In this document: piece after piece, positions 18,701 through 26,466 of the stretch | Numbering within the stretch: position 1 is the first letter of the stretch | How the letters are laid out: each line of letters starts with the position of its first letter | Assembly: GCF_015687175.1 (NCBI RefSeq) | Contig: NZ_JADPQG010000003.1 | Span: 248,001 to 312,000, forward strand | DNA length: 64,000 nt | From: Reinekea sp. G2M2-21 | GTDB lineage: Bacteria > Pseudomonadota > Gammaproteobacteria > Pseudomonadales > Natronospirillaceae | Direction of reading: 5' to 3' | Made by a program: the position numbers and the translations under genes | The notes under the pieces: generated by a model | The model's database searches: none | Seen by the model: only the letters and a program-made list of their open reading frames with translations | Told to the model about the DNA's origin: nothing

Positions 18701-20144
18701 ATGGATCGAGTGGGAAAGCGTCGTTGATATCAATGACGCCATCGTTGTCATTATCTAAATCGGAATTGTTACCTATACCATCACCGTCAACATCTTCAGA
18801 CTCGGTCGCGTCATAGGGAAATCTATCCGTGTTGTCACCAACGCCATCACCATCACTATCGAGTGATTCTGTGGGATCCAGCGGGAATGCGTCCATAGAA
18901 TCGTTGTACCCATCGCCGTCTGAATCTGCGGCATATTTGCTGGTTCCTGCAGTCTCTTCATCGACATCAGAGACGCCATCATTATCCGAATCCGTATCAA
19001 TGTTGTTATCAATGCCATCGAAATCGTAATCGTATTGACGAGATGCATCAGCAGGCCACTGATCTACCCAATCATTGGCACCATCACTATCGGTGTCTTC
19101 TGTAACAACATATATAATCTTGTTGTTGTCTTGAATGAACAGTTCGCCATTAGGTCCGATTTCCAAGTCGTTAATATTGGAGAACTTCACGGCCAGTGGA
19201 GACTTTGCGTCCACGCCTGTATCAGCCCCCCCACCTACCACAATACTGACAGTGCCATCAGTTAAATTGAGAGCCCCTATCAAGTCTTGGTATTCCTCGA
19301 TAAAGTATAAGGTGTTAGCGTCTGCATCATATTCGATGTCGGTCAGACCCGTACCGCCACTCTGGAAAGGGTCACTGCCTGGTACGATAGTGTTTCCACC
19401 ATTTCCATAAATATGTTTGATGGTGTCATCTGACCTATTCCACGCGTAAATACGATTATTTGATGATAAAAAAATCGTACCTGAACTGCCTTTTGCCAAA
19501 CCCAATACTGAACTGGAGAATCGGATATTTTCGCTACTCACAGTCGTACCATCAGTGGGAACCACCTCAGTACCGCCGCCTAAAGCAGTTTGCAAACCCG
19601 TCTGAGCATCCCATTTATTCACTTTATAGTTGTATGTGCTGTAGGTGTTGGTGTAAAAAAGTGCGCCATCATCAGCCAGGAAATCGACTGTTTGAAAAAG
19701 TGCGCCATAGCTCGACTGGCCATCATGTGCAAGCGCCCATCGATTGGTCACCTTGTCTCGTTTCAAAATATCGCTGTAAACCCATAGGGAATTTTCGATA
19801 ATGAACCAATCCGATCCATCAATATCAGCCAAATAGGGTTTGGCGATTCCCTGTGGTGTCGATGAAAGATTTGTATTCCCCCCATTACCGGCATTCAGAG
19901 TTACCCGCATGGATCGATTGACCTTAAATACTTTGTTCTTGCTGCTATCCGAAAAAAACAAATCGCCGTTCTGATCTGTATTCATGCCATATATATTCAA
20001 TGGGGAATACAAACGAGAATGATAAGAAGAAGGTTCTGTAACAGCCGACTCAATTGAGGTAACGTTATTAATAGTGGGAGCGGCATGCACGACCCCAATC
20101 CCAAAGATTGAAAATGCCGCAGTAACCAGTTTGCGCGAATTCAT
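15750..20144 (-). CDS. large secreted calcium-repeat protein with GlyGly-CTERM anchor
   Basis: The 1464-residue protein starts with a signal peptide (residues 1-22). Beta-propeller/NHL-like repeats occupy about 60-340 and 640-1270, with recurring phrases such as GDLFFSD, GKIYVTNG and GQVFFTDSNGG. Two blocks of thrombospondin type 3-like Asp-rich repeats (DSDGDGVGD, DNDGV) lie near 345-620 and 1280-1425; each repeat can bind calcium. The C terminus KKGGSLSTSG followed by a hydrophobic helix and RRKKR is a GlyGly-CTERM signal, the substrate tag of rhombosortase. It is therefore probably exported by type II secretion and held at the cell surface. A 51-base tandem duplication lies inside. The function is unknown; adhesion or matrix roles are plausible. 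Confidence 0.88.
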   Translation of the reverse strand: MNSRKLVTAAFSIFGIGVVHAAPTINNVTSIESAVTEPSSYHSRLYSPLNIYGMNTDQNGDLFFSDSSKNKVFKVNRSMRVTLNAGNGGNTNLSSTPQGIAKPYLADIDGSDWFIIENSLWVYSDILKRDKVTNRWALAHDGQSSYGALFQTVDFLADDGALFYTNTYSTYNYKVNKWDAQTGLQTALGGGTEVVPTDGTTVSSENIRFSSSVLGLAKGSSGTIFLSSNNRIYAWNRSDDTIKHIYGNGGNTIVPGSDPFQSGGTGLTDIEYDADANTLYFIEEYQDLIGALNLTDGTVSIVVGGGADTGVDAKSPLAVKFSNINDLEIGPNGELFIQDNNKIIYVVTEDTDSDGANDWVDQWPADASRQYDYDFDGIDNNIDTDSDNDGVSDVDEETAGTSKYAADSDGDGYNDSMDAFPLDPTESLDSDGDGVGDNTDRFPYDATESEDVDGDGIGNNSDLDNDNDGVIDINDAFPLDPSEQSDSDGDGVGDNVDAFPFDAAETTDADNDGVGANVDVNDFDSSVTIDSDGDGYADEVDAFINDATEYQDSDGDGVGDVADLDDDNDLEPDSSDAFPFDPSEQADMDNDGFGDNKDVDSNSATRFLDVNNNGIADADELKMTSLVGPILPAQLQLFGEDSLVLATDNTLMVFDQDYGVFYRLDESTEQWLEFKIFETDPLLTNRGVDANDIEAVSLAPNNVVYFSDDVDNIYKWVVGGAVEPLISGFDNPFDLAPFGPEFEEGVSDVFASSIGDLYVVYRDDDVIYQLDVSAQTYTRIIGDGNAADVTEPANDVYDTADGVNARTAKLNLNQVAATAAGQVFFTDSNGGSGDAIRTVDSNGNLQTVIHDGDLNVHTFVAEDGPAAQYSLAWTTDLQVGNNRLFVLEDFDDSTQILELSEDRLSLRVVVGAQTYDNEDRLSLRAVVGAQRNDNENQVKLGRPARSSYAHIETAIGYYKNQIHFLFWDAFTDASPTLGTVTQDGYLSALNNWTAYEVGNSGASYWSNLVLDNNGKIYVTNGSRVFAWENGGWNLKVGGGNQSVINDGVAPLDASIGSIQHGGIAFDSQNRLIIGDSNRYVFYRLELDGQLYRIAGTYNSFGNVDAVDARNGRVGRYLRYLTTDSNDQIVYFDDYYDTIRRINADGSLSTIAGKGSNTPSSIYGQPSELVRSLTVNALSFLEDGRLVVSANYDFNILPNGNVEPPFFSQTVNSVFERDGRVYISNGGLSVRNDKGQFVSLHYNPASSGDADIVAFSSINKAVASGNTVYLLVNGQVMVADFDVDNDGWVAALDLDDNSASIIGDFDGDGVANNIDPDIDGDGVLNGVDLLSFSANISIDTDGDGIPDAIDADDDNDRLYDEDDLAPLIKDMVLDSDGDGYADIVDAFPFDATEHEDSDGDGIGNIADNDDDNDGVLDINDIAPLNPSVSTLKTDSGKKGGSLSTSGMLLLLFLLMLRRKKRFGLI
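17341..17442 (-). repeat. 51-bp in-frame tandem duplication within the surface protein gene
   Basis: Copies at 17341-17391 and 17392-17442 differ at only a few bases and encode two successive 17-residue units beginning EDRLSLR. The near-identity suggests a recent slippage event that kept the frame. Confidence 0.9.
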
Positions 20145-20582
20145 AAAACTTCCTTCGTTTTACTTAATTGAAACTGGAACATTTCTGCGCAACGCTCGAG
20201 TTACATTGCAGAATGCAACTCGAATGAGGAGTCGCCATCGATACCTTCGATGGGAACATGTGGCCAAAATGTCCCTATTTTGGACGTTCTTCTTGAGAAC
20301 ATGCTCTTACACCGATGCCATGAGTTCATGACTCGAAGAGCGCTGAAATGGTGCCACGAATGGGCTTACAAGGGAAATCAGAACACCGTATCAAACGTGC
20401 ATAGTTCACATTTTTGAAAAGCACAGGACCAAACAGCGGCCTTCGACCACAATGCACATCATGCCGTCACGGGATTAACGCAAAAACATGGCGAAAAAAA
20501 AGCAGTCATTTGTCTACATAGCTGTCTTGACCTGTTTTTGACACGGCATGTGAATATCAACGGCCAGAGTTGTCGACGAAAG
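20145..20582. other. upstream region of the surface protein gene
   Basis: This 438-bp stretch holds the promoter region of the minus-strand surface protein gene. An inverted repeat CCAAAAT-GTCCCT-ATTTTGG lies at 20264-20283, about 120 bases upstream of its start, and could be a regulator site. No coding frame is supported. Confidence 0.4.
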
Positions 20583-20855
20583 CTTTTATGTCCCGCAAGT
20601 TCGTCACCACATAATCCGGCTGAACGTCAGTATTATTCTCAGCGCCCTTTCGCTGGTACCAACACCCTTTCATACCTACGTTCTGAGGTCCACGCACATC
20701 GGCTTCTAAGGTATCGCCACTATTGAGGCATCGACCACAGCCACTGCGAAGAGAAAGAGATCGACTTCGGGCTTAAGCAAGACGACATCCGCGCCGAGGG
20801 TTGTTCCCTGTGGCCACCCATCCTAACCCGAAGTTCACCAACGGCATTGCTATTC
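20583..20855 (-). pseudogene. degenerate 3' fragment of a yjjG-type HAD nucleotidase gene (copy A)
   Basis: The plus-strand text here aligns along its length with 36886-37165, the 3' half of the intact HAD gene. It shares long identical runs around 20606-20720 but has stops, frameshifts and a deletion of about 19 bases. Its orientation is the same as the intact gene. The deletion and the phrase cactattgagg are shared with the second fragment at 23510-23790, so the two fragments have a common degraded ancestor. Confidence 0.75.
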
Positions 20856-20889
20856 CTTGCAATGCGTGTAGCGTTCGGCAAGCATCTGT

Positions 20890-21105
20890 ACAGGTACTCG
20901 CTGATGTTGGACGGACGGATTGGTCCGTCCCTCCAAACGTGGACTGAACACCAGGGCCATTGGCCTTAATATCGGTGCACACCTGCAATTAATAGGCCCA
21001 TTACAAGCACAAGTGCGTTACACCCATTGGTTGCATGTGGGCAAAACGGAGGAAGCGAACTTTGGCGGGCATGAGTTTGGCGTTTGGTTAGGGTTGCAGT
21101 TTTAG
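20890..21105 (+). pseudogene. duplicated 3' end of the outer-membrane lipoprotein gene
   Basis: From about 20890 to the stop at 21105 this repeats 15291-15505, the end of the lipoprotein gene. The last 140 bases are about 90% identical by eye (for example the shared run ataggcccattacaagcaca). It still encodes IGPLQAQVRYTHWLHVGKTE and ends GVWLGLQF, but there is no start codon, signal or N-terminal domain. It directly follows HAD fragment A, which makes a chimeric piece of debris. Confidence 0.8.
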
Positions 21106-21118
21106 GCTGTATTATTTA

Positions 21119-21380
21119 GTGTCCTGAGTCGGAGGTTCGTATCGTTTGAGAGCGAATGAGAAGCGCTAGTAAAAGGCGTTCTTTTTATAGAATATCGAGA
21201 TCTTTACAAGAAGAGCAACGCCGTAATGGTGTTTTCCATGAACTCCCTACGGGCGCGACATTCAAGCTCTCCAGCGTCGTTCAGTCTCTTGTCAATGAAA
21301 TAACCATTGACTGCGAGACACGCCTAGCTATCGAACTGGAATGGCACGCTGACCACAAGCGAACTTCTAACTCAGGACAC
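21119..21380. mobile_element. 262-bp MITE, copy 1, with TA target duplication
   Basis: The element starts GTGTCCTGAGTC and ends with its inverted repeat (about 21 bases, imperfect). It is flanked on both sides by TA (21117-21118 and 21381-21382), as expected for IS630/Tc1-mariner-type transposition. A second copy of identical length is at 49094-49355. It has no transposase and no credible coding frame. The right-hand TA plus the first element base make the TAG stop of the neighbouring TetR gene. Confidence 0.88.
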
Positions 21381-21973
21381 TAGGGGTCAGTTTTTACAAG
21401 GGCTGCACTCCATGGGCCATCCGCTTCAATTTTTTCCGGAAAGACGACTCTAAGAAGGCCTTCAATATTCTCAATACTTACTTCGAGGGTTTTCTGAATA
21501 ACCAATCCATCGATCAACGCTAAGAGTACCTGAGCTGTGATTCCTGCACGCTTGCCGATCCAAGGCTCTATTGCTTGCGTAATTATTCCTATCCACTCAT
21601 TGTAAAGACTATTTAGAGCTTCTCGAATATCAGGGCTTCGATTAATGCTTTCTTCAACTAAATACAAATGTAAGTGGTTCCGATGCTTCGCTTCCAAGAC
21701 GCGCGTTACTAGCTGAAAAGCCAATGTTGCCAAAGGTTGTATTTCGGCCTTTTCATCGATCAATGATAAGACTTCTGTCTTCACCAATTCGATATGCTGA
21801 GTCGCGATTTCCAGAATCAAATCATCCTTACTTTGAAAGTGGTAAAACAGGGTGCCTTTGCTTACCCTCGCAGCAGTTGCAATATCCGCTAAACTGGTTA
21901 CCTGAATACCACGCTCGTTAAACAACCTATCTGCAGCTGCAATAATATTTTCTCTTGATTTCGTCCTCATCAT
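21380..21973 (-). CDS. TetR/AcrR family repressor of the alcohol dehydrogenase operon
   Basis: The 197-residue regulator has an N-terminal helix-turn-helix (residues about 10-55, TSLADIATAARVSKGTLFYHFQSKDDLI) and a helical ligand-binding C-terminal part. It overlaps the alcohol dehydrogenase gene by ATGA and probably represses the shared promoter through the palindrome at 23201-23220. Its stop codon TAG is created by the MITE junction (TA target plus G), so the last residues may not be the ancestral end; the total length is still normal for TetR proteins. Confidence 0.92.
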   Translation of the reverse strand: MMRTKSRENIIAAADRLFNERGIQVTSLADIATAARVSKGTLFYHFQSKDDLILEIATQHIELVKTEVLSLIDEKAEIQPLATLAFQLVTRVLEAKHRNHLHLYLVEESINRSPDIREALNSLYNEWIGIITQAIEPWIGKRAGITAQVLLALIDGLVIQKTLEVSIENIEGLLRVVFPEKIEADGPWSAALVKTDP

Positions 21974-23172
21974 TCGATTCCTGGCAATATATTCCTAACA
22001 ACCTCATGCATCTGATATTGATCAAAAATACAGGGTACAGGGTACAACGGATTCGCTTCCTGTAAAGAGCGCTTAACGATCAATGGGATGTCTTCTTCAA
22101 GCAACTCGCTGACGGCCTTTGGAATGGACATCGTGGCATTGGTGGCCTCAATCCACGCAATCATTTTTGAGGCCCGTTCAGGCACACTGGCTTTTTCATT
22201 CGCTATGCCGCAAGCGATTGCCAACTCAGCCAGTTCAGGATAGACATGTTTACCGTATGCTCGCAATACGTGAGGTAGCACAATTGCGTTAGCGAGGCCA
22301 TGAGCAACAGAATACAAACCACCCAGAGCATGAGAAATGGCATGCACATATCCAACATAAGCTCGCGTAAACGCAAGACCCGCCAGAAAGGAAGCTCGCT
22401 GCATGTTAGCCCTAGCCTGAAGATTTTCACCTTGCTCATAAACTAACGCGAGATTTGCAACTATGAGCTGAACTGCTTCGAGCGCAAAAGCTTTGGTCTG
22501 TGCCGTATTACTGCGCCCGATATAGGCCTCAACGGCGTGCGTTAAAGCGTCCATACCGGTTGTCGCTGTGACACTTGGTGGCAACCCCAACGTCAGCTTA
22601 GGGTCGAGCAATGCATATGCAGGAACTAAGCAAGGGTCATTTACCGCGTATTTCTCATGCGTTGTCGAATCAGAGATAACAGCAGCTAACGTCACTTCAC
22701 TTCCTGTACCAGACGTCGTGGGAACCGCGAAAAAAGGCGGCAACTTACGCCGGACTTTCAACAGCCCTCGTAACTGGGCAAATGACTTATCAGGTCGAGC
22801 AAGTCTGGCTCCGACACCTTTAGCACAATCGATTGCGGCACCTCCTCCAAACGCTAGCAACCCATAACAGCCCTTCTTTTGATAACGCCCTGCGGCTTCT
22901 TCGATGTTTTCAATTGTCGGATTCGGTAAGGTTTCAGAGAATATTTCATAACGAATTGCGTTGTCGTCTAATGCTTGCAACAACGGTTGCATTAGACCCA
23001 GTTTCACGATGGTCGCATCACTAACAACGAAAACACGTGAAACTGATTCAGCTTTAATCTGCACAGCCAAGCTCGTTGCAGAGTCCAACACCGAAGGTTG
23101 TCGCCAAGGAAGTCCATAAGAAGCCAAACGCATAACAAACTGGAAAAAACGGCAATAAAGCCTAAACAGCAT
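21970..23172 (-). CDS. iron-containing alcohol dehydrogenase
   Basis: This 400-residue protein belongs to the type III (Fe-ADH) family. A Rossmann-like N-terminal half has GGGAAIDCAKGVGA near residue 105. The motif TSGTGSEVTLAAVI follows near residue 145. The metal-binding His residues lie in HAISHALGGLYSVAHGLANA near residue 275. It should interconvert alcohols and aldehydes with NAD(P). It is first in a two-gene operon with a TetR regulator. Confidence 0.93.
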   Translation of the reverse strand: MLFRLYCRFFQFVMRLASYGLPWRQPSVLDSATSLAVQIKAESVSRVFVVSDATIVKLGLMQPLLQALDDNAIRYEIFSETLPNPTIENIEEAAGRYQKKGCYGLLAFGGGAAIDCAKGVGARLARPDKSFAQLRGLLKVRRKLPPFFAVPTTSGTGSEVTLAAVISDSTTHEKYAVNDPCLVPAYALLDPKLTLGLPPSVTATTGMDALTHAVEAYIGRSNTAQTKAFALEAVQLIVANLALVYEQGENLQARANMQRASFLAGLAFTRAYVGYVHAISHALGGLYSVAHGLANAIVLPHVLRAYGKHVYPELAELAIACGIANEKASVPERASKMIAWIEATNATMSIPKAVSELLEEDIPLIVKRSLQEANPLYPVPCIFDQYQMHEVVRNILPGIE

Positions 23173-23200
23173 ACTTTTTTCTCCGCTGGTGCTTAATTTG

Positions 23201-23258
23201 TCGGTCGACCGACCGACCGATTTCTAGGCATTATTTGTATTTAGCTTGCGAAAGTCAA
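23201..23258 (-). promoter_or_regulatory. promoter and TetR operator of the Fe-ADH operon
   Basis: On the minus strand, TTGACT (23253-23258) and AATAAT (23230-23235) are 17 bases apart and make a sigma-70 promoter. Immediately downstream, TCGGTCGACCGA (23201-23212) is a perfect 12-base palindrome that continues as repeated ACCG units to 23220. A repressor bound there would cover the transcription start, so the adjacent TetR protein is the obvious candidate. Confidence 0.65.
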
Positions 23259-23509
23259 TAATCCTGCGACTTACTCCTCTGATCCATTTGTCATGATTAG
23301 TAGGTAATTATCATCTCCATTACTTAATTCAGAAGAGGGAGTGCCGACAGAAATGTAGTGCGAAGTGTCTTGCTATTATAGACACCAGAGACCAGTCCTA
23401 TTGATTCTTGGGACCGTCGAACTCAGCATTTGTTAACGTAAACCTGGTTGGAAATCTACTCATCTTGGTGCTTGGGCGTAACCCAACATATCTGTTCAGA
23501 GCGTTACTC
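23259..23509. other. intergenic debris zone, left part
   Basis: Between the Fe-ADH promoter and the second HAD fragment I see no supported gene, repeat or regulatory site. Confidence 0.4.
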
Positions 23510-23790
23510 CTTCAACCCTATAATGTCGCTTTCTTGCCTTACACATAATTTGGCTCAATATCGGCATTATCCTCAGCACCTTTACACTGGCATTCGTACC
23601 CTTTTATATCTGCGTTCCTCGCTGCACGCAGTCTGGCTTCCGAGGTATAGCCACTATTGAGGTATCGACCACAGCCATTGCGATGTGAAAAATATCCACT
23701 TCGGGCTTTAGCAAGACGACATCCGCGCTGAGGGTTGTTCCAGGCAGCCCCCCCCTCTAACCCGCAGTTCACCAATGGTGTTGCTACTCC
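23510..23790 (-). pseudogene. degenerate 3' fragment of a yjjG-type HAD nucleotidase gene (copy B)
   Basis: The plus-strand sequence aligns with 36871-37165 of the intact HAD gene, starting around the stop codon region, and with fragment A at 20583-20855. It shares A's deletion of about 19 bases. Past the HAD homology, both fragments continue with the same string gcgtgtagcgttcggcaagc (to about 23826 here, 20891 in A), so they derive from one chimeric ancestor. Frame is lost throughout. Confidence 0.72.
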
Positions 23791-23826
23791 TTGCTATGCG
23801 TGTAGCGTTCGGCAAGCATCTGCACA

Positions 23827-24386
23827 AGCATCCTAGGGCCACCTATTCCAGTGAACCATTATGAATAATGAGTAGATTAATCTCATGATTTCAGATTTCG
23901 GTTTCATCTCGGCTCGCTCGAAATCATTCCTATCCTTGCCCACAAAGATAGAACAGTTACCCAGTTTTTGTTGCGGCTGACGTGTCCACAAAAAATCACA
24001 GCTTAGAAAGCCAACGATTTTCGCCACTGTACGTGCCAACGCAGAGGACTTCTTTGCTTGAATACTGAGAAAACAAAAAGTAACGTAAGCAAGATTACTT
24101 TGAAAAACAAATAGCAACCTATTCTTTAGGGTAATCTGCGTACTATCTATCAATAAATGAAATTCAAATTTCGTAACCGGAAAGTCCGAAATTTTCAACC
24201 CGCATCAAGAAACCTCCGAAGATACGATGACACAATAAAATAGAAAATTTCACGGATTGATATTCTCAGAATAATCGCCCGCAAAGAAAACGAGTAAACT
24301 ATAAAATATGGAATGGGTATGTGGCTTTCTGAAAAACTAAATATAATTGACTAGTAGCGCTTTGCCACGTTTAAACAGGTTCGTTT
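23827..24386. other. intergenic region with an unsupported 121-codon minus frame
   Basis: A minus-strand frame at 23833-24198 would encode 121 residues with no signal, domain or clear ribosome-binding site. A segment (ALARTVAKIVGFLS) faintly recalls the C-terminal part of some transposases, but this is too weak to call. The rest is AT-rich and looks non-coding. Confidence 0.3.
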
Positions 24387-24749
24387 TCACGGTATTTTGG
24401 ACTCTATTATTTGAAATACTTTCTTGTATACAAACATCGAATCTATTGCAGAAACATTCTGTTCCAGCTTCTTCTTCAAACCAAAATCTGTCAATACTAT
24501 TTCAACCGCAGCAATAATTTCATGCCGTGCCAGTGTTTCCTTCGTGCAACGCAAATGACAACCATCTATGGCAATGATGTTTGTTGAACTTTTTGCTTTT
24601 TTAACCAACGAAGGAACGTCACCTCCCAATCCGGCAATACAGGACATTTCAGCGATATGTTCTCGATCCAACGTGATCGCAATATCATTCGCCAACTGCG
24701 CCACGCTGGAACAACCTGAACAGGAATAAACGACTGGGATAGTTTCCAT
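24387..24749 (-). CDS. DGC-domain putative zinc-binding protein
   Basis: The 120-residue protein carries the cysteine pattern of the DGC family: CSGCSSVAQLAND near residue 10, MSCIAGLGG near residue 36, and IDGCHLRCTKETL near residue 62. These Cys residues probably bind zinc or another metal. The biochemical role of the family is not known. It diverges from the narK operon and has its own FNR-type box with well-placed -10 sequence, so it is likely induced by low oxygen along with nitrate respiration. Confidence 0.82.
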   Translation of the reverse strand: METIPVVYSCSGCSSVAQLANDIAITLDREHIAEMSCIAGLGGDVPSLVKKAKSSTNIIAIDGCHLRCTKETLARHEIIAAVEIVLTDFGLKKKLEQNVSAIDSMFVYKKVFQIIESKIP

Positions 24750-24802
24750 TTCATTAAATTTCAGTAGATATATTCACCACCACTATCACACAGCAAATCG
24801 AA

Positions 24803-24846
24803 ATTGTATGTACTTCAATATTGGTAACCTATTTGATATCTATCAA
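24803..24846 (-). promoter_or_regulatory. FNR/Anr-type box and -10 element for the DGC gene
   Basis: TTGAT-ATCT-ATCAA at 24833-24846 is an exact match to the FNR consensus. On the minus strand TACAAT (24808-24803) lies where a start site near 24797 would place the box centre close to -42, the class II activation geometry. The site is 90 bases from the DGC start codon and about 345 from narK, so the DGC gene is the better-placed target. Confidence 0.78.
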
Positions 24847-25185
24847 GTTGTTTCAAGTAGATAGGAATGTGACGTCAAGAAATTACCTTTCCACATCCAT
24901 TTCAACTTCCTGAAATTTCCACCGATTCGCAGATGCCAGGATTCAATTCATGAACCTATAAGCCTTTACCAAACCTATCTAAACTGATAAAAAATCTTGA
25001 GAATGAGAATAACTTAGATTTTCGTGACGTACTCACGCCTAGGTACTTAACTTGCGTCGAATCATGCTTACGGAAACTAAACAACCAAATACCCCATAAA
25101 AGCCACTGCGCATTCCTTAAGTGGTATTGTTCAACGATTCAATATCCTTCATGTTGCGGTCCGTCTCAATTTTTCTGGAATTGAC
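24847..25185. other. upstream region of narK
   Basis: This region must hold the nar operon promoter. I find no second FNR box and only partial matches to NarL heptamers, for example around 25030-25045. The FNR box at 24833-24846 could act on narK from a distance, as in Pseudomonas-type narK1 promoters. Confidence 0.4.
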
Positions 25186-26436
25186 ATGGACAACATAACA
25201 ACAAAAAGAAATCTCGTACTGACCATGAACACACTGTCATTCGCCATGAACTTTGCGGTGTGGACCATGTTTTCAATCATCGGTATTAAAATTAAAAATG
25301 AATTGAATTTGACCGAGACTCAATTTGGTCTACTCGTTGCGACGCCAATTCTGACCGGTTCGCTAACTCGTTTGCCTCTGGGCATCCTGACCGACAAGTT
25401 CGGTGGGCGAATTGTATTTTTTACGCAGATGCTGCTCGTTGCGATACCTACCTATGGTTTAGCTTATGCAAATCAGTACTGGCAATACCTATTCATAGGG
25501 CTATTTGTCGGTTTAGCCGGGGGATCATTTGCGATCGGTATTGCTTATACCTCGGCGTGGTTTGACAAAGAACATCAGGGCACCGCGATGGGGATCTTCG
25601 GTGCAGGGAATGCCGGCGCTGCGATCACCAATCTGGTGGCGCCGCTGATCGTGGTTGCGTTGGGCTGGCGTGCCGTTCCGCAGATTTACTCTCTTGCCAT
25701 GCTGATCATGGCTATCCTGTTTTGGTTGTTTACATACACCGACCCCAGACACGCAGAACTCAAAGCAGGCCATAAAACCCATCAGACGTTACGCGAACAA
25801 CTTAAACCATTGGGCGAACTAAGAGTCTGGCGCTTCGGCCTATACTACTACTTTGTATTTGGTGGCTTTGTCGCGCTCGCACTGTGGCTGCCAAAGTATT
25901 ACCTCAATGAATACCACCTGGATCTAAAAACGGCTTCCTTTATCACCATGCTCTTTACTCTGCCATCCGGCGTTATTCGTGCCCTCGGTGGATATGTTTC
26001 GGATAAGGCTGGCGCTCGAGTGGTGAACTGGTATGTATTCTGGATTTCAGCGGTCGCATTATTACTGCTTTCATATCCTGCCACTCAACTCACCATCAAT
26101 GGCATTGAAGGACCGATTCAACTCAGCATTGGCCTCAACGTTTACACGTTTACCTTTTTGATTTTCGTTGTCGGGATCGCCCAGGGTTTTGGCAAGGCCA
26201 GCGTGTATCGCCTCATCCATGACTATTACCCCGACAACATGGGTTCCGTCGGCGGCATGGTCGGGGTACTGGGTGGGCTTGGCGGCTTTTCTCTCCCGAT
26301 TTTATTCGGGATTGCGTCTGACCTGGTGGGTATTCGAAGTTCCTGCTTCATGCTGCTGTTCGGGCTCGTCGCGATATGCATGGTGTGGATGAACTACTCA
26401 ATATTAAAACAAAAGAACGAACCCGAGTTCCTGTAA
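25186..26436 (+). CDS. narK: nitrate/nitrite MFS transporter, NarK1-type
   Basis: The 416-residue protein has 12 predicted membrane helices and major-facilitator motifs. The nitrate/nitrite porter segment appears as GLFVGLAGGSFAIGIAYTSAWF near residue 107, with the second glycine-rich signature GGMVGVLGGLGGFSLP near residue 357. It moves nitrate in (with protons or in exchange for nitrite) to feed the cytoplasmic NarG active site. It is first in the nar operon, followed after 30 bases by a second, longer NarK. Confidence 0.93.
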   Translation: MDNITTKRNLVLTMNTLSFAMNFAVWTMFSIIGIKIKNELNLTETQFGLLVATPILTGSLTRLPLGILTDKFGGRIVFFTQMLLVAIPTYGLAYANQYWQYLFIGLFVGLAGGSFAIGIAYTSAWFDKEHQGTAMGIFGAGNAGAAITNLVAPLIVVALGWRAVPQIYSLAMLIMAILFWLFTYTDPRHAELKAGHKTHQTLREQLKPLGELRVWRFGLYYYFVFGGFVALALWLPKYYLNEYHLDLKTASFITMLFTLPSGVIRALGGYVSDKAGARVVNWYVFWISAVALLLLSYPATQLTINGIEGPIQLSIGLNVYTFTFLIFVVGIAQGFGKASVYRLIHDYYPDNMGSVGGMVGVLGGLGGFSLPILFGIASDLVGIRSSCFMLLFGLVAICMVWMNYSILKQKNEPEFL

Positions 26437-26466
26437 CTGTCATCAAATTTCCAGACGGAGGTCTAA

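Noticed and set aside
15870-19080. Regular short repeats that could be mistaken for a CRISPR array
   Set aside because: They are coding Asp-rich calcium-binding repeats of variable spacing in one open frame, with no constant repeat or unique spacers.
23833-24198. Possible remnant of a transposase
   Set aside because: Only a short, vague resemblance to transposase C termini; no ends, no catalytic residues and no target duplication.
25120-25150. A second FNR box directly upstream of narK (ttgttcaacgattcaa)
   Set aside because: The TTG and CAA half-sites are ten bases apart instead of eight, and the inner AT pairs are missing.
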